Of a stretch of DNA of 64,000 nt, positions 61,007-64,000 are shown piece by piece. Both the position numbers and the translations under genes were made by a program. The DNA lies in the NCBI RefSeq assembly GCF_900187385.1, contig NZ_FYEY01000001.1, positions 3,472,001 through 3,536,000 of the forward strand, written 5' to 3'. The notes under the pieces are model-generated. The model was not told the origin of the DNA. It did no database searches and saw only the letters and a list, made by a program, of their open reading frames with translations. Numbering within the stretch: the first letter of the stretch is position 1; every line of letters starts with the position of its first letter. The DNA comes from Streptomyces sp. 2114.4 (lineage in GTDB: Bacteria; Actinomycetota; Actinomycetes; Streptomycetales; Streptomycetaceae).

Positions 61007-62209
61007 ATGCCCGAGCAGAGCCCGTTCGACCTGGCGGAAGGCGATCCCTTCGGCCCGCACAACCTGCCCTACGGTGTGTTCAGCACCGCCGACGCGCCCG
61101 GTCAGCGGCGCCTCGGCGTCCGCTACGGCGACCAGGTCCTCGATCTGAGCGCGCTGCCGAGCGCCCTGCCCGCCGCCATCCACCCGCACGCCGAACTGCT
61201 CGCGGCCCCGACCCTCAACCCCCTGCTGGCGGCCGGCCGCCCCGTCTGGCAGCAGATCCGGGCGGCCGTCCACAGCGCCGTGACCGATCCGGCGCACCGC
61301 GACGAAGTGGCACCGCTGTTCCATCCGCTCGCCGAGGTCACGCTGCACCTCCCCTTCGAGGTCGCCGACTACGTCGACTTCTACGCCAGCGAGCACCACG
61401 CCACCAATGTCGGCCGGATCTTCCGCCCGGACGCCGCGGCGCTGACCCCCAACTGGAAGCACCTGCCGATCGGTTACCACGGCCGGGCGGGCACCGTCGT
61501 CGCCAGCGGCACCCCGGTCGTCCGGCCGCACGGCCAGCGCAAGGCCCCCGCGGACGAGGCGCCCACCTTCGGGCCCTCCCTCCGCCTCGACATCGAGGCC
61601 GAGGTCGGCTTCGTCGTGGGTACGCCCTCCACGCTGCACGAGCCCGTCCCGCAGGAGGCCTTCCGCGACCACGTCTTCGGCGTCTGCCTGCTCAACGACT
61701 GGTCCGCGCGCGACATCCAGGCCTGGGAGTACGTGCCGCTCGGCCCCTTCCTGGGCAAGTCCTTCGCCACCTCCGTCTCCGCCTGGATCACCCCGCTCGA
61801 CGCCCTCGACGAGGCCCGGACACCGCCGCCCGCCCGGGACGTGCCGCTGCTGCCCTACCTCGACGACGCGGACGCGGAACCGGGCGGCATCGACATCCGC
61901 ATCGAGGTGCGCATCAACGGCGAGACCGTCTCCCGGCCGCCGTTCTCCACCATGTACTGGACGGCCGCCCAGCAACTCGCCCATATGACCGTCAACGGCG
62001 CCTCGCTGCGCACCGGCGACCTGTTCGCCTCCGGCACCGTGTCCGGGCCCGACCCCGACCAGCTCGGCTGCCTGCTGGAGCTCACCCAGGGCAAGGGCCC
62101 CTACCTCCAGGACGGCGACGAGGTCACCCTCACCGCCTGGGCGCCCGGCCCCGACGGCGCCCGGATCGGCCTGGGCGAGGTCACCGGCCGCATCCTGCCC
62201 GCGGAATGA
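61007..62209 (+). CDS. fahA: Fumarylacetoacetase
   Basis: 400 residues from the ATG at 61007 with GAGGAG 6 nt upstream. It hydrolyses fumarylacetoacetate to fumarate and acetoacetate, the last step of tyrosine/homogentisate breakdown. Metal and active-site parts in order are VADYVDFYASEHHATNVGRI (Asp, catalytic His), PIGYHGRAGTVVASG, IEAEVGFVVG (Glu ligands), VCLLNDWSARDIQAWEYVPL (Asp, Arg) and GPFLGKSFATSVSAWITPLD. The N-terminal SH3-like domain is also present. It is a single gene divergent from the ATP-grasp remnant. Neighbouring genes of tyrosine breakdown are not seen. Confidence 0.94.
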   Translation: MPEQSPFDLAEGDPFGPHNLPYGVFSTADAPGQRRLGVRYGDQVLDLSALPSALPAAIHPHAELLAAPTLNPLLAAGRPVWQQIRAAVHSAVTDPAHRDEVAPLFHPLAEVTLHLPFEVADYVDFYASEHHATNVGRIFRPDAAALTPNWKHLPIGYHGRAGTVVASGTPVVRPHGQRKAPADEAPTFGPSLRLDIEAEVGFVVGTPSTLHEPVPQEAFRDHVFGVCLLNDWSARDIQAWEYVPLGPFLGKSFATSVSAWITPLDALDEARTPPPARDVPLLPYLDDADAEPGGIDIRIEVRINGETVSRPPFSTMYWTAAQQLAHMTVNGASLRTGDLFASGTVSGPDPDQLGCLLELTQGKGPYLQDGDEVTLTAWAPGPDGARIGLGEVTGRILPAE

Positions 62210-62380
62210 CCGAGCCGCCGCCACCCTCCCGGAGGAGCTGCCGCTCGCCCTCGCCCCGCTCCGCGGCCGGCCGCTGAACCACGGCGCGTACCGATATACG
62301 GGAAATGCACCGCCCACCCCCCGTCCCACCCGGTGCGCTCCTACGTCACAGCCCCACACCAAGTCCGTACCGGCGTTGCC

Positions 62381-62406
62381 GCGGTCCGGGACCCGTCGCG
62401 GACCGC
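62381..62406 (+). promoter_or_regulatory. Dyad upstream of the small lipoprotein gene
   Basis: GCGGTCCG and CGGACCGC are a perfect 8-bp inverted repeat with a 10-nt centre; a -10-like TAGCCT follows 5 nt later (62411-62416). The dyad would therefore lie over the spacer of a promoter about 35 nt before the start. Function unproved. Confidence 0.35.
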
Positions 62407-62449
62407 TGCTAGCCTCACGGGTCCCTGACCCACAACGGAGGAGACGTAC

Positions 62450-62935
62450 GTGCGCAAGGCAGCGCAGATCGCCGGGGCGGCAGCCATCGCCGCGATGCTG
62501 CTCAGCGGTTGCGGAAGCAGCGGCGACAACGGCAGCGACAGCAAGCCGAGCAAGACGCCGCAGGCCGCGCCGTCGACTCCGGGAGGCGCCGACAAGTCCG
62601 GGGGCGCGGGCTCGGTCGAGGGTGCCTGGAAGGCCGGCACGAAGAGCAGCCCGCTGATCCTGGTGATCAGCAAGGGCACCGTCGCCTTCAGCAACGGGCA
62701 CAAGGCCGCCTGCCTGGGCAAGGTCCAGGAGATGGCCGGGATGACCATGGCCGCGGTCAAGTGCACCGACAAGGACACCACCCGCACCATGGGCACCCTC
62801 AAGCCCGCTGCCGACGGCAAGACCCTGACCGTCGACTGGAAGAACGGGCCCACCGAGAAGTACACCAAGTCCAGCGACGGCAGCGTGAAGGTCCCCGATA
62901 TGCCGCAGCTGCCGAGCGGTATGCCCAAGAGCTGA
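62450..62935 (+). CDS. Small lipoprotein of unknown function
   Basis: 161 residues from a GTG with GGAGGAG about 7 nt upstream. A signal peptide with lipobox LLSGC puts Cys21 as the lipidated residue. A Ser/Pro/Gly-rich spacer to about 55 precedes a small domain (about 56-160) with VEGAWKAGTKSSPLILVISK, GHKAACLGKVQEMAGMTMAA and GTLKPAADGKTLTVDWKNGP. Two cysteines in the domain could form a disulfide. I do not recognise the domain. It ends converging on nuoN. Confidence 0.8.
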   Translation: MRKAAQIAGAAAIAAMLLSGCGSSGDNGSDSKPSKTPQAAPSTPGGADKSGGAGSVEGAWKAGTKSSPLILVISKGTVAFSNGHKAACLGKVQEMAGMTMAAVKCTDKDTTRTMGTLKPAADGKTLTVDWKNGPTEKYTKSSDGSVKVPDMPQLPSGMPKS

Positions 62936-62986
62936 CCGCCCGCCGGACCCGTCCCTCGCACGACGGACCGCGCGCCGTACGACGGA

Positions 62987-63029
62987 CGGCCGCCGCCCGG
63001 AACCCCCCGAGGGCTCCGGGCGGCGGCCG
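62987..63029. terminator. Bidirectional terminator between the lipoprotein and nuoN
   Basis: CGGCCGCCGCCCGGA and TCCGGGCGGCGGCCG form a perfect 15-bp stem with a 13-nt loop between two converging genes, 52 nt after the lipoprotein and 24 nt after the nuoN stop. Confidence 0.85.
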
Positions 63030-63052
63030 CTGTCGTGGCGCGCCGCCGGATC

Positions 63053-64000
63053 TCAGCGCACGAAGACCCCGGCCTGGCCGGCCAGGTCGAGGAAGTACTG
63101 CGGCGCCAGGCCGAGCACCAGCGTGGCCGTGACGCCGACGGCGATGGCCGTGGTCGTCAGCGGGCTGGGGACCGCGACGGTCGGGCCGTCCGCCTTGGGC
63201 TCGTTGAAGAACATCAGCACGATCACGCGGATGTAGAAGAACGCCGCGATGGCCGACGAGATCACACCGACGACCACCAGCCAGCCCGCGCCGCTCTGCG
63301 CCGCCGCCTTGAACACCGCGAACTTCCCGGCGAAACCGGAGGTCAGCGGGATACCGGCGAAGGCCAGCAGGAAGACCGCGAAGACCGCGGCCACCAGCGG
63401 CGAACGCCGGCCGAGCCCGGCCCACTTGGACAGCGCGGTGGCCTCGCCCCCCGCGTCCCGCACCAGGGTGACCACGGCGAAGGCGCCGAGCGTCACGAAG
63501 GAGTAGGCGCCGAGGTAGAAGAGCACCGAGGAGATGCCGTCCTTGCTGGTGGCGATGACACCGGCGAGGATGAAGCCGGCGTGGGCGATGGAGGAGTAGG
63601 CCAGCAGCCGCTTGATGTCGGTCTGGGTGATGGCGACGATCGCCCCGCCCAGCATGGTGAGGATCGCGACGCCCCACATCACCGGCTGCCAGTCCCAGCG
63701 CAGGCCCGGCAGGGCGACGTACAGCAGCCGCAGCAGCGCACCGAACGCGGCGACCTTGGTGGCGGCCGCCATGAAACCGGTGACCGGGGTCGGGGCGCCC
63801 TGGTAGACGTCCGGGGTCCACATGTGGAAGGGGACCGCGCCGACCTTGAACAGCAGCCCCATCAGCACCAGCGCCGCACCGATCAGCAGCAGCGCGTCAT
63901 TGCCCATCGTGCCGGCCAGCGCCGGATCGATCTGCTTGGCGCCGTCCGAGACCACCTCGGCGATCCCGGCGTAGGTGACCGTGCCCGCATAGCCGTACAG
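63053..64000 (-). CDS. nuoN: NADH-quinone oxidoreductase subunit N (first copy), C-terminal part
   Basis: The gene runs off the right edge; about 315 C-terminal codons are present. The readable frame enters as LYGYAGTVTYAGIAEVVSDG. The lysine helix LMGLLFKVGAVPFHMWTPDV, QTDIKRLLAYSSIAHAGFIL, and FLLAFAGIPLTSGFAGKFAV are typical of NuoN. It is the last gene of what should be the complete nuoA-N operon lying beyond the window, by synteny with other streptomycetes. It differs clearly from the nuoN2 copy at 31186-32742. Confidence 0.95.
   Translation of the reverse strand: MYGYAGTVTYAGIAEVVSDGAKQIDPALAGTMGNDALLLIGAALVLMGLLFKVGAVPFHMWTPDVYQGAPTPVTGFMAAATKVAAFGALLRLLYVALPGLRWDWQPVMWGVAILTMLGGAIVAITQTDIKRLLAYSSIAHAGFILAGVIATSKDGISSVLFYLGAYSFVTLGAFAVVTLVRDAGGEATALSKWAGLGRRSPLVAAVFAVFLLAFAGIPLTSGFAGKFAVFKAAAQSGAGWLVVVGVISSAIAAFFYIRVIVLMFFNEPKADGPTVAVPSPLTTTAIAVGVTATLVLGLAPQYFLDLAGQAGVFVR

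Overview
The window is a high-GC actinobacterial chromosome segment, almost certainly from Streptomyces or a very close relative. The evidence is the third-position GC bias, the frequent GTG starts (with a TTG start inferred for rpoB), an RpoB/RpoC/EF-Tu set of Streptomyces type, and a gene order that matches my memory of the S. coelicolor SCO4575-SCO4702 region. Part of the conserved core lies on the minus strand, interrupted by short accessory patches. There is no rRNA operon, CRISPR array, insertion sequence or prophage.

Region 1 (1-21.2 kb) is the translation/transcription super-cluster. It holds the S10 operon start (rplD partial, rplC, rpsJ), a broken SUKH-3-like immunity gene, the str operon (tuf, fusA, rpsG, rpsL), a DUF1707/DUF4190 membrane protein, rpoC and rpoB, rplL and rplJ with a leader attenuator, a lipoprotein, rplA and rplK, nusG, secE and tRNA-Trp. 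Terminator hairpins and several good -35/-10 boxes divide it into transcription units.

Region 2 (21.3-31 kb) is housekeeping metabolism. It holds an aspartate-type aminotransferase, an adenosine deaminase, murB, a pair of MaoC-fold dehydratase genes, rpmG, tRNA-Met, tRNA-Thr, a cytosine-deaminase-like amidohydrolase that has lost catalytic residues, an atypical SDR, tRNA-Tyr (the SLP1-type integration target, here empty), yajQ, a YccF protein and htpX.

Region 3 (31.2-41.6 kb) is a second, incomplete complex I operon, nuoABCHIJKLMN. It has no nuoD, nuoE, nuoF or nuoG. NuoC and NuoI carry unusual low-complexity C-terminal tails. The genes are translationally coupled by 1-4 nt overlaps at most junctions.

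Region 4 (41.9-52.4 kb) begins with two minus-strand genes that look like orphan type VII secretion parts: a MinD/EspI-like ATPase with a repeat-rich N-terminus and an EccD-like membrane protein. Divergent from them are two paralogous sensor kinases and one LuxR-type response regulator. The korAB genes (2-oxoacid:ferredoxin oxidoreductase) follow. A ferredoxin-reducing enzyme close to a complex I lacking its NADH module suggests ferredoxin-driven quinone reduction; this is inference.

Region 5 (52.6-64 kb) holds RarD, an ABC exporter pair, a LolA-like exported protein, a long-chain polyprenyl diphosphate synthase (probable menaquinone tail), a FAD oxidoreductase preceded by a truncated, frameshifted ATP-grasp gene, fumarylacetoacetase, a small lipoprotein, and the 3' end of the nuoN gene of what is probably the main complex I operon.
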